Below are positions 32,911 through 42,196 of a stretch of DNA of 59,934 nt, piece after piece (the first letter of the stretch is position 1; each line of letters begins with the position of its first letter). The stretch comes from CAYVFM01 sp964546375 (lineage in GTDB: Bacteria > Gemmatimonadota > Gemmatimonadetes > Palauibacterales > Palauibacteraceae): positions 1 through 59,934 of the forward strand of contig CAZJJO010000001.1 in the NCBI GenBank assembly GCA_964546375.1. The letters are read 5' to 3'. The translations under genes and the position numbers were made by a program. Under the pieces are notes generated by a model. The model did no database searches and had not been told where the DNA came from. It saw only the letters and a program-made list of their open reading frames with translations.

Positions 32911-35900
32911 GCGGGCGGGCGCCCTCCTTTCCCCGGGAGCTGATCCGTGCCTCGGCCGGGACGGGGAAGACCTTCCAGATCTCCAACCGGATCATCGGAC
33001 TCCTGGCCGAGGGGGTGGAGCCGGGCCGGATCCTGGCGTCCACGTTCACCCGGAAGGCGGCCGGCGAGATCCTCGACCGCGTCCTGTTTCGGCTGGCGGA
33101 GGGGGCGCTGGACGCCGACGCTGCCCGACGGCTCGCCGACCACGCCCTCCTGGAGGGGCGGGACGAGGCGGGGCTGGGCGGTGAGGACGCACTGGCGGTC
33201 CTCGACCGGCTCGTCCGTCGTCTCCACCGCATCGACGTGGGCACGCTCGACGCCCTCTTCGTCCGGATGGCCCGGAGCTTCACCCTGGAGCTCGGCCTGC
33301 CGCCCGGGTGGACCATTGCCGACGCCGCCGTTCGGGAACGGCTCCGTTCCGAGGCCGTCCAGGCCGCGCTGGAGGGGGGCGATCCCGACGCGATGGTCGA
33401 GCTCCTCCGGATCTCCGCGGGGGGGCGGACGCCGCGACGGGTCCACGACCGGCTGGTCGACGAGGTGGGCACCCTCCGGCGCCATCATCTGGAGATCGAC
33501 CCCGAAGCGGGGGATCCGTGGTCGCCGTTCCGCGACCGGGAGCCTCCGGAAGACGTCGAGTCCACGTGCAGGGAACTGGCGGAGCGGCTGTCCCGGATCG
33601 AGCCGCCGACGAACAAGGGGGGCGGGCCGAACAAGCGGTGGCTCTCCTCCCTGGAGGACGCCGTCGAGGCGCTCCGGGAGCGGGACTGGGAGGCCTTCTG
33701 GCGGAAGGGGCCCCCGGCCAAGTTCCTGGCGGGCGAGCGGACCTACTGCCGGAAGCCGTTCCCCGAGGGGCTGGACGAGGTCCTCGAGGAGGCCCGTGCC
33801 GTGGCGGCGGCCGATCTCGCCCGGACGTTCGAGCGGGAGGCGCAGGCGCTGGGCCGGATCGCGCGCCGATACCACCGGGCCCTCCGCGCCGAACAGCGGC
33901 GGGCCGGAGCCTACGGGTTCCGGGACGTCGCCCAGCTCCTTGGGGGACCGGAGGCCGTCGGTGGACGGGAAGACCTCCATCACCGGCTGGACCGGCGATC
34001 GGAGCACGTCCTGCTGGACGAGTTCCAGGACACGTCGACCCCCCAGTGGCGGGCGCTCCGCCCGCTGGTCGACCGGGTGGCTCTGGATCCCGCCCCGGAT
34101 CGTTCGACGGTCGTGGTGGCCGACGCCAAGCAGTCCATCTACGGGTGGCGCGGCGCGGATCCGGAGATCGTCGACCGGGTGGGTCGTCGCTACGAGCTCG
34201 AACCCGGCACGCTGCGCGAGAGCTGGCGGTCGAGTCCGGTGGTGTTGTCCTTCGTCAACCGGCTCTTCGGCGAGATCGAGGCGAACCCGGTCCTTCAGGA
34301 CCTCGATCACGGACCGGACGTCGCCGCCGAGTGGGGGGAGTCGTTCGAAGAGCACCGGCCGGCCTCGCCGCTACGGGACCGTCCGGGGTACGTGGCCGTG
34401 GAGATCGGACCCGACGACGACGGCCGGGGCGCCGACCGGCCGGGCCTGATGGCCCGGGCCGCCGACCGGGTGGCCCGGATCCACGGAGAGGCGCCGGGGG
34501 CCGAGATCGGCGTCCTGGTCCGCCGGAACAGGACGGTCGCCCGCCTCATCCACGAGCTCCGGGACCGGGGGCTCGAGGCCAGCGAGGAGGGCGGCACCTC
34601 CGTCGACGACGCCGCCCCGGTGGCGGCGCTGCTGGCGCTCCTCCGGCTGGCGGACCACCCGGACCACCGGGTTGCCCGCTATCACGTCGCCGCCTCGCCC
34701 CTCGGTCCGATCCTCGGCTATACGGACCACGATCACGACGGGCGGGCGAGGGCCCTCGCCGACCGGGTCCGGACCCGCCTGCTCCGGGACGGCTACGGCG
34801 AGACGCTGTCGGGGTGGGCCGAAGATCTGGCGCCCGCGGTGAACGCGAGCGAGCTGCGGCGGCTCGAGCAGCTCGTGGAGCTCGGCTTTCAGTGGGAGCG
34901 GCGCACGACGCTGCAGCCCGGCGACTTCGTCCGGTTCGTGGAGGACGAGACGGTCGAGGACCCGCTCTCCACCCCGGTCCGGGTGATGACCGTCCATCAG
35001 GCCAAGGGCCTGGAGTTCGACGTGGTGGTGCTGCCCGAGCTCGAGGATTCGCTGGACACCGGAAGGGTCGAGACCGCGCTTCCCGAGCGCGACCCCGCCA
35101 GCGGGCTCGTCAGGCGCGTCTTTCCGGCCGTGCCGTCGCACCTCCGCCCCCTATTTCCGGAGATGGCGACCGCCCTGCGCCAGCTTCGGACCGCCTCGAT
35201 ACGGGACGAGCTGAGCTGGCTCTACGTCGGGGCCACGCGGGCTCGCCACGCGCTCCACCTGATCATGGCCGCCGGGGACGGGACGAGCGACGCGAGCTCC
35301 TTCGCCCGGCTGGTCCGGGCGGCGATCGGTCACCACGGGGAGCCGACGGCCGAGGGCGAATTGTTGTTCGAAGCCGGCGACGCGGAGTGGTTTCGCGCGG
35401 TCGAAGGCATGGAGGAGGGGGAGGGTCGCCCGGACCCCGGCGAGGTCGATCTCCGCGTGGACACCGCGGCTCCACGGAGCCGGATTTTCGCCCGGCGGAG
35501 TCCGTCGGACCTGGCGGCGGGGGGCGAGGTGGACCCCGAACGGATCCTGAGCCTCGACACCACCGACGAGCACCGGCACGGGGCGGTCGTCCATCGGTGG
35601 TGCGAGCGGATCGGCTGGATCGAGGACGGAGTTCCGGGGCGGGAGGCGATGAAGTCCGCGGCTCGCTCCGCGGCGCCGGAGCTTCCCGCGGAGGAGGTCG
35701 AGCGGCTGATCGGCCGGTTCCGCGATTGGATGGAGGCGGAGGCGGTGGTCGAGGTCCTGTCCCGCGGCCCTACCGCGGCCCGGCTGCGGGCCCGGTGCGG
35801 AACGGCGGAGGACCTGCGGCTGGAGCGGGAGCGGCGGTTCGCCCGGCGCGCGGGAGACGAGGTCGTGTCGGGCGCGATCGACCGGCTGGTGCTCGCGCTC

Positions 35901-36131
35901 GACGGGGAGGGTCGGGTGGTCGGGGCCGAGGTCCTGGACTTCAAGACCGACCCGGTGGCGGACGACGCCGAGGTCCTGGAGGAGCGGCGCGAGGCCTACG
36001 CGCCGCAGCTGAGCGCGTACCGGACGGCGGTCACCGAGCTGTACGGGCTGGCCGGTACGGACGTGGCGGCCCGTCTGGTCTTCCTCGTCCCCGGTGCGGT
36101 CCTCGAGGTCCCGCAGGGGAGGGCCCCGTGA
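32907..36131 (+). CDS. addA: AddA-like UvrD-family helicase-exonuclease
   Basis: A 1074-residue superfamily 1A helicase fused to a RecB-type nuclease. Motor motifs are ASAGTGKTFQ (Walker A), STFTRKAA, LLDEFQDTS (Walker B), DAKQSIYGWRGAD, ESWRSSPVV, VMTVHQAKGLEFDVVVLPE and YVGATRARHALHL. The nuclease follows at the C-terminus: HRHGAVVHRWCE, GAIDRLV, LDFKTDP and APQLSAYRTAV. Together with the preceding gene it should form a two-subunit AddAB-type complex for recombinational repair. The start is GTG at 32907, overlapping the TGA of addB. The gene text looks slightly less GC-extreme than its neighbours. Confidence 0.85.
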   Translation: MSGRAPSFPRELIRASAGTGKTFQISNRIIGLLAEGVEPGRILASTFTRKAAGEILDRVLFRLAEGALDADAARRLADHALLEGRDEAGLGGEDALAVLDRLVRRLHRIDVGTLDALFVRMARSFTLELGLPPGWTIADAAVRERLRSEAVQAALEGGDPDAMVELLRISAGGRTPRRVHDRLVDEVGTLRRHHLEIDPEAGDPWSPFRDREPPEDVESTCRELAERLSRIEPPTNKGGGPNKRWLSSLEDAVEALRERDWEAFWRKGPPAKFLAGERTYCRKPFPEGLDEVLEEARAVAAADLARTFEREAQALGRIARRYHRALRAEQRRAGAYGFRDVAQLLGGPEAVGGREDLHHRLDRRSEHVLLDEFQDTSTPQWRALRPLVDRVALDPAPDRSTVVVADAKQSIYGWRGADPEIVDRVGRRYELEPGTLRESWRSSPVVLSFVNRLFGEIEANPVLQDLDHGPDVAAEWGESFEEHRPASPLRDRPGYVAVEIGPDDDGRGADRPGLMARAADRVARIHGEAPGAEIGVLVRRNRTVARLIHELRDRGLEASEEGGTSVDDAAPVAALLALLRLADHPDHRVARYHVAASPLGPILGYTDHDHDGRARALADRVRTRLLRDGYGETLSGWAEDLAPAVNASELRRLEQLVELGFQWERRTTLQPGDFVRFVEDETVEDPLSTPVRVMTVHQAKGLEFDVVVLPELEDSLDTGRVETALPERDPASGLVRRVFPAVPSHLRPLFPEMATALRQLRTASIRDELSWLYVGATRARHALHLIMAAGDGTSDASSFARLVRAAIGHHGEPTAEGELLFEAGDAEWFRAVEGMEEGEGRPDPGEVDLRVDTAAPRSRIFARRSPSDLAAGGEVDPERILSLDTTDEHRHGAVVHRWCERIGWIEDGVPGREAMKSAARSAAPELPAEEVERLIGRFRDWMEAEAVVEVLSRGPTAARLRARCGTAEDLRLERERRFARRAGDEVVSGAIDRLVLALDGEGRVVGAEVLDFKTDPVADDAEVLEERREAYAPQLSAYRTAVTELYGLAGTDVAARLVFLVPGAVLEVPQGRAP

Positions 36132-36154
36132 GGGTGCGAGAAGAGGAGGCGAGC

Positions 36155-36289
36155 GTGGAGATCGACACGATCATGGTCCCGCTGGACGGATCGGACTCCT
36201 CCCGCCGGGCGCTCCCGGCGGCGCGGGAGGTGGCCGGGCGTGAGCGCGAGCGGCCGGTCCTGCTGGCCCGTCCGTCGGAAGACGACTGA
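36155..36289 (+). CDS. truncated UspA-like small ORF (possible remnant)
   Basis: A 44-residue ORF beginning VEIDTIMVPLDGSDSSRRALPAA, which matches only the first strand and helix of a universal stress protein (full length ~140). It has a strong ribosome site (GAGGAGG) and GTG start, so it is probably translated. It ends at TGA directly followed by the GTG of the lipid kinase gene, in the same frame. It may be a decayed Usp gene kept as a translational lead-in; no ATP-binding glycine loop remains. Confidence 0.5.
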   Translation: MEIDTIMVPLDGSDSSRRALPAAREVAGRERERPVLLARPSEDD

Positions 36290-37219
36290 GTGAACGAGGC
36301 GACGGAGGCGCCGGCCGGCTCGGCCGGACGCGTGCGGGTGGTGCTCAACCCGGTCGCGGGGCGGACGCCCCGTTATCCCTGCGTCGTCGACGACCTCGCC
36401 GACCTCCCGCGGGCCGCGCTGGTCCGCACCCGGGCCCCGGGCCACGCCGCCGAGCTGGCCCGGGAGGCGGCCCGCGACGGCTGCTCGACCGTGGTGGCCG
36501 GGGGCGGCGACGGGACGGTGCACGAGGTCGTGGGCGGCCTGGCCGCCGGGGACGCGGTCGACCGGGTCCGGCTGGGGCTGGTCCCGCTGGGCACCGGCAA
36601 CGACCTGGCCCGGAGCCTGGGCGTGCCCGACGAGCCGCACGAGGCCCTCTCCCTCCTCCGGCGGAACCCGTCGGCGCGCATGGACCTGGTCGACGCGACG
36701 GCCGGCGGCCGCGAGGTCACGGCGGTCAACTTCGCGCTGGGGGGCTTCGCCGGCGACATCGACCGCCACGTGACCCGGGACCGGCGCCGGCTCTGGGGCG
36801 GGCTGGTCTATCTCCGGGCGGCGGCGGCCGGCCTGGCCGACCTGCGGACCTACCGCGCCCGGCTGGTCCTGGACGGCGAGCGCCTGCCGGAGCTGTCGCT
36901 GCTGGCCCTGATCGTGGCCAACGGGCGCGAGCTGGGCCACGGCATCCCGGTGGCGCCGGAGGCCCGCCTCGACGACGGTCGCCTGGACGTGGTGGCGGTG
37001 CTGGCGGACCCGCCGGCCCGGATCCCCCTGACCGTGGCCCGTCTTCTGGCCGGCCGGCACCTGGACGCGCCCGGCGTGCTGTGGCGGCGGGCGCGGCGGA
37101 TCGAGGTGCGCTCGGATCCCCCGATGCCCTTCAACGCCGACGGACAGCCCCTGGGCACCGGTCCGGCGACCTTCGAGGTGCGGCCGCAGGCCCTGCGCGT
37201 GGTGGCGCCGGGCGGCTGA
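36290..37219 (+). CDS. diacylglycerol kinase-like lipid kinase (YegS/DagK family)
   Basis: A 309-residue soluble lipid kinase of the DAGK catalytic family. VRVVLNPVAGR is the N-terminal strand, GGGDGTVHEVVGGL the nucleotide motif and PLGTGNDLARSLG the second conserved block. It would phosphorylate diacylglycerol or a related lipid, recycling membrane lipids. The start is GTG at 36290, immediately after the TGA of the Usp-like stub. Confidence 0.9.
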   Translation: MNEATEAPAGSAGRVRVVLNPVAGRTPRYPCVVDDLADLPRAALVRTRAPGHAAELAREAARDGCSTVVAGGGDGTVHEVVGGLAAGDAVDRVRLGLVPLGTGNDLARSLGVPDEPHEALSLLRRNPSARMDLVDATAGGREVTAVNFALGGFAGDIDRHVTRDRRRLWGGLVYLRAAAAGLADLRTYRARLVLDGERLPELSLLALIVANGRELGHGIPVAPEARLDDGRLDVVAVLADPPARIPLTVARLLAGRHLDAPGVLWRRARRIEVRSDPPMPFNADGQPLGTGPATFEVRPQALRVVAPGG

Positions 37220-37406
37220 GCCGCGGACCGGAGGCTCCGGCGGGCCCGGCGGCGCCCGGGGCCGACGCTCCCGTCCGCTTCCCCGGGAGCGCGACGCGGG
37301 GCGAGGCCCGTCCCGCGGTCCGGCGCCGGCCGTCGATCCCGCGCCGTCGGGGTCCCGGGCAACCCCGGCCGGCGCCCGCCTGTCCCACCCCCGGAGCCGA
37401 GAGACA

Positions 37407-37432
37407 GGGCCCCGGCCCGGAGGTCGGGGCCC
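37407..37432. terminator. 8-bp GC hairpin upstream of the PDZ-protein gene
   Basis: GGGCCCCG and CGGGGCCC flank a 10-nt loop, 25 bp before the next start codon. It may end the lipid-kinase transcript or fold in the 5' leader of the PDZ gene. Confidence 0.3.
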
Positions 37433-37457
37433 TCCCCCCGACCCGGGAGATACCGAC

Positions 37458-38408
37458 ATGTTCGACCATCCCACGAGAGCGGCCGCGGCCACCGCCCTGG
37501 CGGCGCTCGTCGCCGCGCCCCTCGCGCTCGGCCCCCTCCAGGCGCAGGAGCGGGACGCGTCCGACCGCGAGCGTCACGCCGAGATCCGGATCTTCCGGAA
37601 CGCGGGCCCGGCGGTCGGGGACGGCTGGCTGGGCGTCCGTATCGAGGACCTGGACGAGGCCGGGGCGGAGGCGGCCGGGCTGGACGCCCCCCGCGGGGCC
37701 CGTGTGACCGACGTCCGCGAGGGGACCCCCGCCGCGGAAGCCGGCCTCCGCGAGGCCGACGTGATCGTCCGCTTCGACGGCCGCGAGGTCCGGAGCGTGG
37801 CTCACCTGATGCGGCTGGTCCGCGAGACGCCGCCGGGCCGGGAGGTCGCCGTGCGGATCCTGCGCGAAGGCGCGGAGCGAGAGATGTCGGTCGAGGTCGG
37901 CGAGCGGCCCGGGCCCCGGATCTCCGTCCCGGGCGCCCCCGACGGGTGGGAGGGGCCGGACCTCGAGGGCGAGCTGGACGAGGAGCGGATGCGGCGGATC
38001 CGGGAGCGGATCGAGCGCGCCCGGGAGCGCTGGAAGGAGAGCATGGAGGAGATGGGCGACAGCCTGGAGGCCGTCGCGCCCGAGCTGCGAGGCACCGAGG
38101 ACCGGGCGGGCCGCCCTCCGCGGCTCGGCGTCCGGATCCAGCCGCTCACCGACCAGCTCGCCGAACACTTCGGCGTGGGCGACCGGGGCGGCGTCCTGGT
38201 GGCGGCGGTCCGCGAGGGCTCGGCCGCCGCCGCCGGCGGCCTGGAGGCCGGGGACGTGATCGTCCGCTTCGGCGACCGGGACGTGGAGGAGCGGGGCGAC
38301 CTGGTCCGCGCCGTGCGCGACGGAGAGGCGGGCCCGGTTTCGATCACGCTGGTCCGGGACGGCGACGAGCGGACCCTGACCGTCGAGCTGCCGGAGCGGA
38401 AGCGGTAG
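37458..38408 (+). CDS. secreted tandem-PDZ protein
   Basis: A 316-residue exported protein. A signal peptide (AALVAAPLALGPLQA|QE, ~residues 15-30) precedes two PDZ domains: DGWLGVRIEDLDEAGA ... ADVIVRFDGREV and PRLGVRIQPLTDQLAE ... GDVIVRFGDRDV. They are separated by a charged, probably coiled-coil linker (ERMRRIRERIERARERWKESM). No trypsin-like protease domain is present, so it is a binding or scaffold protein in the periplasm rather than an HtrA enzyme. The start is ATG at 37458 with CGGGAG upstream. Confidence 0.85.
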   Translation: MFDHPTRAAAATALAALVAAPLALGPLQAQERDASDRERHAEIRIFRNAGPAVGDGWLGVRIEDLDEAGAEAAGLDAPRGARVTDVREGTPAAEAGLREADVIVRFDGREVRSVAHLMRLVRETPPGREVAVRILREGAEREMSVEVGERPGPRISVPGAPDGWEGPDLEGELDEERMRRIRERIERARERWKESMEEMGDSLEAVAPELRGTEDRAGRPPRLGVRIQPLTDQLAEHFGVGDRGGVLVAAVREGSAAAAGGLEAGDVIVRFGDRDVEERGDLVRAVRDGEAGPVSITLVRDGDERTLTVELPERKR

Positions 38409-38415
38409 CCCGCCT

Positions 38416-39243
38416 TCAGCCCTCCGCGGCCGCGGTCGATCCGCCGGACAGCCGGTCCCGGTAGAGCCAGGCCAGGGCGGCCAGGCCGACCACCGCCTGC
38501 AGGGCCGAGAAGATCTGGGAGAGGGTGAGCCCGGCCCAGACCCGGGGCTCGACCCGGAGGTACATCAGCGGGAAGCGGAAGAGCCCGTAGGCGGCGACGA
38601 AGCTCCAGAAGAGGGCGCCCGGCCGGGGGGACATGTACCGGGCCTCCAGCCACATCAGCGCCATCACCGCCCACTCCTTGGCCGCCTCGTAGAGCTGGAC
38701 CGGGTGGCGGCAGCCCTCGGGCGGGTCGGTCAGGAACCGGCTGTGCTCGTAGTCCACGCAGAGCGGTCCGGTCCAGCGGGTGCCCGGCATCTCCCCGTTG
38801 ACGAAGTTCGCCAGCCGGCCCAGCCCCAGCACGAACGCCGTCGGGAGCACCAGCCGGTCCAGGAACGCGTAGGCCGGCAGACCCTTCCGACGGGCGAACA
38901 GCCAGGTGGCCACCGCCACGCCCACCAGGCCCCCGTGGAAGGCCATCCCCCCCCGCCATACCGTGATCCACGCCAGGGGATCGAAGCCGTAGTGTTCGAA
39001 CTCGAAGACGAAGACGTGGAAGAAGCGGGCGCCGATGAGCACGCCGAGCATCAGCCAGATCAGGTACTCGTAGACCCCGTCCTCGTCCAGGTCGCCGATC
39101 GCCCCGCGATCGGCCGCGCGCCGGAAGATCCACCACGCCAGCAGGAACCCCAGCAGGTAGGGCACGGCGTACCATCGGATCCCGATCTCCCCGGAGAACC
39201 GGAGGAGGAAGGGGTCGAAGTCGTGGAGGATCCGGATCAGCAC
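38416..39243 (-). CDS. lgt: prolipoprotein diacylglyceryl transferase
   Basis: A 275-residue, multi-helix inner-membrane enzyme that attaches diacylglycerol to lipobox cysteines, the first step of lipoprotein maturation. The signature GRLANFVNGEMPG is intact, as are FHGGLVGV and HPVQLYEA. It would serve the several lipoproteins in this window. The start is GTG at 39241-39243 with GGAGC just upstream. The stop lies 7 bp from that of the convergent PDZ gene. Confidence 0.95.
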   Translation of the reverse strand: MLIRILHDFDPFLLRFSGEIGIRWYAVPYLLGFLLAWWIFRRAADRGAIGDLDEDGVYEYLIWLMLGVLIGARFFHVFVFEFEHYGFDPLAWITVWRGGMAFHGGLVGVAVATWLFARRKGLPAYAFLDRLVLPTAFVLGLGRLANFVNGEMPGTRWTGPLCVDYEHSRFLTDPPEGCRHPVQLYEAAKEWAVMALMWLEARYMSPRPGALFWSFVAAYGLFRFPLMYLRVEPRVWAGLTLSQIFSALQAVVGLAALAWLYRDRLSGGSTAAAEG

Positions 39244-39574
39244 GACGGCTCCGTTCCGACGGGGTGCGGGGGGTCGGGGTCGCCTCCAACCTGCGGGCCC
39301 GACGGGAGGGTGACAACGGGGGGCGGGGAAGGGGAGAGGGAGGGCTCGCCGGCGACGCGGTGGGTCGTCGGGCACGAGGCCCTCGGGCCGCATCCTTGCC
39401 ACAGGAGGGTGCCGCGCACCGGCGAGGTCCCTCTGATTCCCCGGAGCGGGGTCGACGGGGCTCGCCTCGCCCGCTCCGTCCTCTCCGACAGGCGGGAAGG
39501 GCGAAGGGTTGCCCGACGCCGCTCCTCCCTCCCGTCCACGGGACGAGAGCCGGCGGCGAAGCGTTTCGGGCGGC
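39244..39574. other. 331-bp intergenic region between LOG-family gene and lgt
   Basis: I see no gene here; open frames in it are low-complexity Arg/Pro/Gly. The region precedes lgt on the minus strand. A TTGTCA hexamer near 39311-39316 (minus strand) could be a -35 box, but no matching -10 is convincing. Confidence 0.5.
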
Positions 39575-40351
39575 TCAGTCGGCCCGGTCCAGGATCCGCT
39601 CGCGGTGCTCGCGGATGATCTCCACCGCCTCGTCCACCGAGTCGACGGTGCGGGGGATTTCCAGGTCCTCCGGGTCCGCCAGGGCCCGGTCGCCGTCCCG
39701 CATGTGCTCCCGCGCCCAGGCGGTGAGGCCCTCCCACATCTCGCCCACCATCAGCAGGGGGATGTCCCGCACGTGGCGGACCTGGAGGAGCTGCCAGATC
39801 ATCAGCGCCTCCAGGGTGGTCCCGATCCCGCCGGGCACCACCACGAAGGCGTGGGAGAGGCGGACGAAGTGGTGGAGGCGCGTGAAGAAGGTCCGGTGCA
39901 GGTAGGCCCGGTCCACGAAGGGGTTGGCGCCCTGCTCGTCCGGGACGTCGATGTTGAGCCCGTACGAGCGGGTCCGGTCGTCGGCGTCGCCCAGCGACTC
40001 CCCCTCGTTGGCCGCCTCCATGAGCCCCGGGCCGCCGCCGGTGACGATGTCGCAGCCCATGGCGGCCAGCTCGCGGGCGAGCCGACGGACGTCCCCGTAG
40101 AGGGGGTCGCCCTCCCGCATCCGGGAGGAACCGAAGATGGTGACACGGTAGTACTTCGTCTCCGCCGGCCGGATGCGGGAGAGGTCGTCCACCACCCGCC
40201 AGAGGTCGCGGAGGGCGTCCTCGACCACGTCGAAGACCTCGGGGCCGGCCGAGACCGAGCGCTCGCGGTCGCCCGCGTCCCCGGGCTCCCCGTCGGCAGG
40301 GGACCCCCCCGGTCGGGGGAAGGGGGCCGGCGGATCGGTGGGGTCGCTCAC
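39575..40351 (-). CDS. LOG-family Rossmann-fold nucleotide phosphoribohydrolase-like protein
   Basis: A 258-residue TIGR00730-type protein. GGGPGLMEAANEGE and VPGGIGTTLEAL are the family's two defining motifs, forming the active site that releases a base from a nucleoside 5'-monophosphate in characterised LOG enzymes. The first ~35 residues are Pro/Gly-rich and not conserved. The start taken is GTG at 40349-40351; a later start is possible. In bacteria the physiological substrate is usually unknown. Confidence 0.88.
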   Translation of the reverse strand: MSDPTDPPAPFPRPGGSPADGEPGDAGDRERSVSAGPEVFDVVEDALRDLWRVVDDLSRIRPAETKYYRVTIFGSSRMREGDPLYGDVRRLARELAAMGCDIVTGGGPGLMEAANEGESLGDADDRTRSYGLNIDVPDEQGANPFVDRAYLHRTFFTRLHHFVRLSHAFVVVPGGIGTTLEALMIWQLLQVRHVRDIPLLMVGEMWEGLTAWAREHMRDGDRALADPEDLEIPRTVDSVDEAVEIIREHRERILDRAD

Positions 40352-40487
40352 GGGATCGGTGCTCCGGCGGAAGGTGGGGTCCGGGGACGTCGGGCGGGGT
40401 CGCCGCCGCGGGGCAGCATACCCTCGCGGGGACGGCCCGTTTCCCGCCGGGGGTGGCGGAAGGGGGCGGCGGGGCCCCACACTTCGG

Positions 40488-40519
40488 GAACGCCCGGATG
40501 CCGTACGCTCCGGGCGTTC
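40488..40519. promoter_or_regulatory. 10-bp inverted repeat upstream of the amidohydrolase gene
   Basis: GAACGCCCGG (40488-40497) and its exact complement CCGGGCGTTC (40510-40519) are separated by 12 bp, so half-site centres are 22 bp apart, two helical turns. It lies 36 bp before the start codon, in the divergent promoter region with the LOG gene. Operator for a dimeric regulator is the natural guess. Confidence 0.4.
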
Positions 40520-40555
40520 GCCCGTCCGTCCGCGTCCGACCCGGAGGCGCCGAGC

Positions 40556-42196
40556 ATGCGGCACGGCCGTCCGAAGCGGCATCTCCCGGCGATCGTCCTG
40601 GCGCTCCTGGTGGCGGTCCCCTCGTGGGCCGACGCCCGGCAGGCCGGCGGGCCCGACACGGTCCTGGTCCGACGCCCCGCCGACGTCGGCGGCGTCGACA
40701 CCGTCCGGGCCCGGGGCGAGGGACCCTACGAGCGGCTGGTGATCCGGGACGCCACCCTGGTGGACGGGACCGGAGCGCCCGCGCGGGGGCCGGTGGACGT
40801 GGTGGTCGAAGGGGACCGGATCGCGGAGGTCCGCGTGCGCTCGGCCCCGGACATGCCCGAGGGGCGGACGGGGACGGCGGCCGACGGGGACGCCCGCGTG
40901 ATCGACGCCCGGGGCATGTACCTCCTCCCGGGCTTCGTGGACCTGCACGGCCACCTCCACGGGGGGCGGGCCTGGACCCCGCCCGCCTACGTCTGGAAGC
41001 TGTGGCTGGCCCACGGCGTCACCACCGTGCGGGATCCCGGCTCGGGCAGCGGCCTCGACTGGACCCTGAGGATGCGGGAGCGGAGCGCCGCGGGGGAGAT
41101 CCCGGCGCCCCACCTGCGGCCGTACGCGTTCGTGGGCAGCGGATGGGATCGCGGGCCGGTGCGCACGCCGGAGCGGGCCCGGGCCTGGGTCCGTTGGGCG
41201 GCCGAGCGCGGGGCCGAGGGCGTCAAGATCCGGGACACCTACGACCCCGCGGTGGCCCGGGCCGTCCTGGACGAGGCGGAGAAGCGGGGCCTCGGCTCCG
41301 CGGCGCACCTGACCCAGATGGGGGTGGCCCGGCTGGACGCCCTCGACGCCGCGGCCGCGGGCCTGGGCACGCTGGAGCACTGGTATGGCCTGCCGGAGGC
41401 GCTGTTCGACGACCGGACCGTGCAGGACTTCCCGCCGGGCTACGACTACGGCGACGAGTACGACCGGTTCCGCGAGGCGGGCCGGCTCTGGAAGCAGGCC
41501 GCCGACCCCGGCAGCGCCCGGTGGAACGCGGTGCGCGACTCGCTGCTGGCGCTGGGCCTGGTGCTGGATCCGACCCTCACCATCTACGAGGCCAACCGCG
41601 ACGTGATGCGGGCCCGGGAGGCCGAGTGGCACGACCGCTACACCCTCCCGGCCCTGCGCGACTTCTTCCGCCCCGACCCCGAGAGCCACGGCTCCTACTG
41701 GTACCGGTGGACCACGGCCGACGAGATCGCCTGGAAGGAGAACTTCCGGCGCTGGATGCGGTTCCTGGAGGACTACAAGAACCGCGGGGGCGCCGTCTGC
41801 ACCGGCTCCGACTCGGGCTACATCTACAAGCTGTACGGCTTCGGCTACGTCCGGGAGCTGGAGCTGCTGCAGGAGGCGGGCTTCCACCCGCTGGAGGTGG
41901 TGCGGTCGGCCACGCTCTGCGGGGCCCGGGCGCTGGCCGCCCCGTCCGGCTCCGATCCCGGGTTCGGCGCCGTCCGACCGGGCATGCGGGCCGACCTGGT
42001 CCTGGTGCCGGCGAACCCGCTCCGGGACTTCAAGGTGCTGTACGGCACGGGCGCCGTCCGCCGGGACGAGGAGAGCGGCGAGGTGCGGCGGGTCGGGGGC
42101 GTGCGGTGGACGATCAGGGGCGGGATCGTCTATGACGCCCGGGCGCTGCTGGGGGACGTGCGGCGGATGGTGCGCGAGGCCGGGGGCGATCGGTGA
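40556..42196 (+). CDS. secreted metal-dependent amidohydrolase
   Basis: A 546-residue amidohydrolase-superfamily enzyme with a signal peptide (LPAIVLALLVAVPSWADA|RQ). VDLHGHLHGG holds the HxH metal site, EGVKIRDTY the probable bridging Lys region, SAAHLTQM a metal His and CTGSDSGYI the catalytic Asp. A C-terminal beta strand (GMRADLVLVPANPL) is typical of imidazolonepropionase/prolidase-like members. It is probably a periplasmic peptidase- or lactonase-like hydrolase. The start is ATG at 40556 behind GGAGG. It overlaps mscS by GTGA. Confidence 0.85.
   Translation: MRHGRPKRHLPAIVLALLVAVPSWADARQAGGPDTVLVRRPADVGGVDTVRARGEGPYERLVIRDATLVDGTGAPARGPVDVVVEGDRIAEVRVRSAPDMPEGRTGTAADGDARVIDARGMYLLPGFVDLHGHLHGGRAWTPPAYVWKLWLAHGVTTVRDPGSGSGLDWTLRMRERSAAGEIPAPHLRPYAFVGSGWDRGPVRTPERARAWVRWAAERGAEGVKIRDTYDPAVARAVLDEAEKRGLGSAAHLTQMGVARLDALDAAAAGLGTLEHWYGLPEALFDDRTVQDFPPGYDYGDEYDRFREAGRLWKQAADPGSARWNAVRDSLLALGLVLDPTLTIYEANRDVMRAREAEWHDRYTLPALRDFFRPDPESHGSYWYRWTTADEIAWKENFRRWMRFLEDYKNRGGAVCTGSDSGYIYKLYGFGYVRELELLQEAGFHPLEVVRSATLCGARALAAPSGSDPGFGAVRPGMRADLVLVPANPLRDFKVLYGTGAVRRDEESGEVRRVGGVRWTIRGGIVYDARALLGDVRRMVREAGGDR

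Noticed and set aside
36287..36292. In-frame TGA between the Usp-like stub and the lipid kinase as a second selenocysteine site
   Set aside because: No cysteine is expected there in either family, and the kinase has its own GTG start directly after. It is an ordinary stop/start junction.
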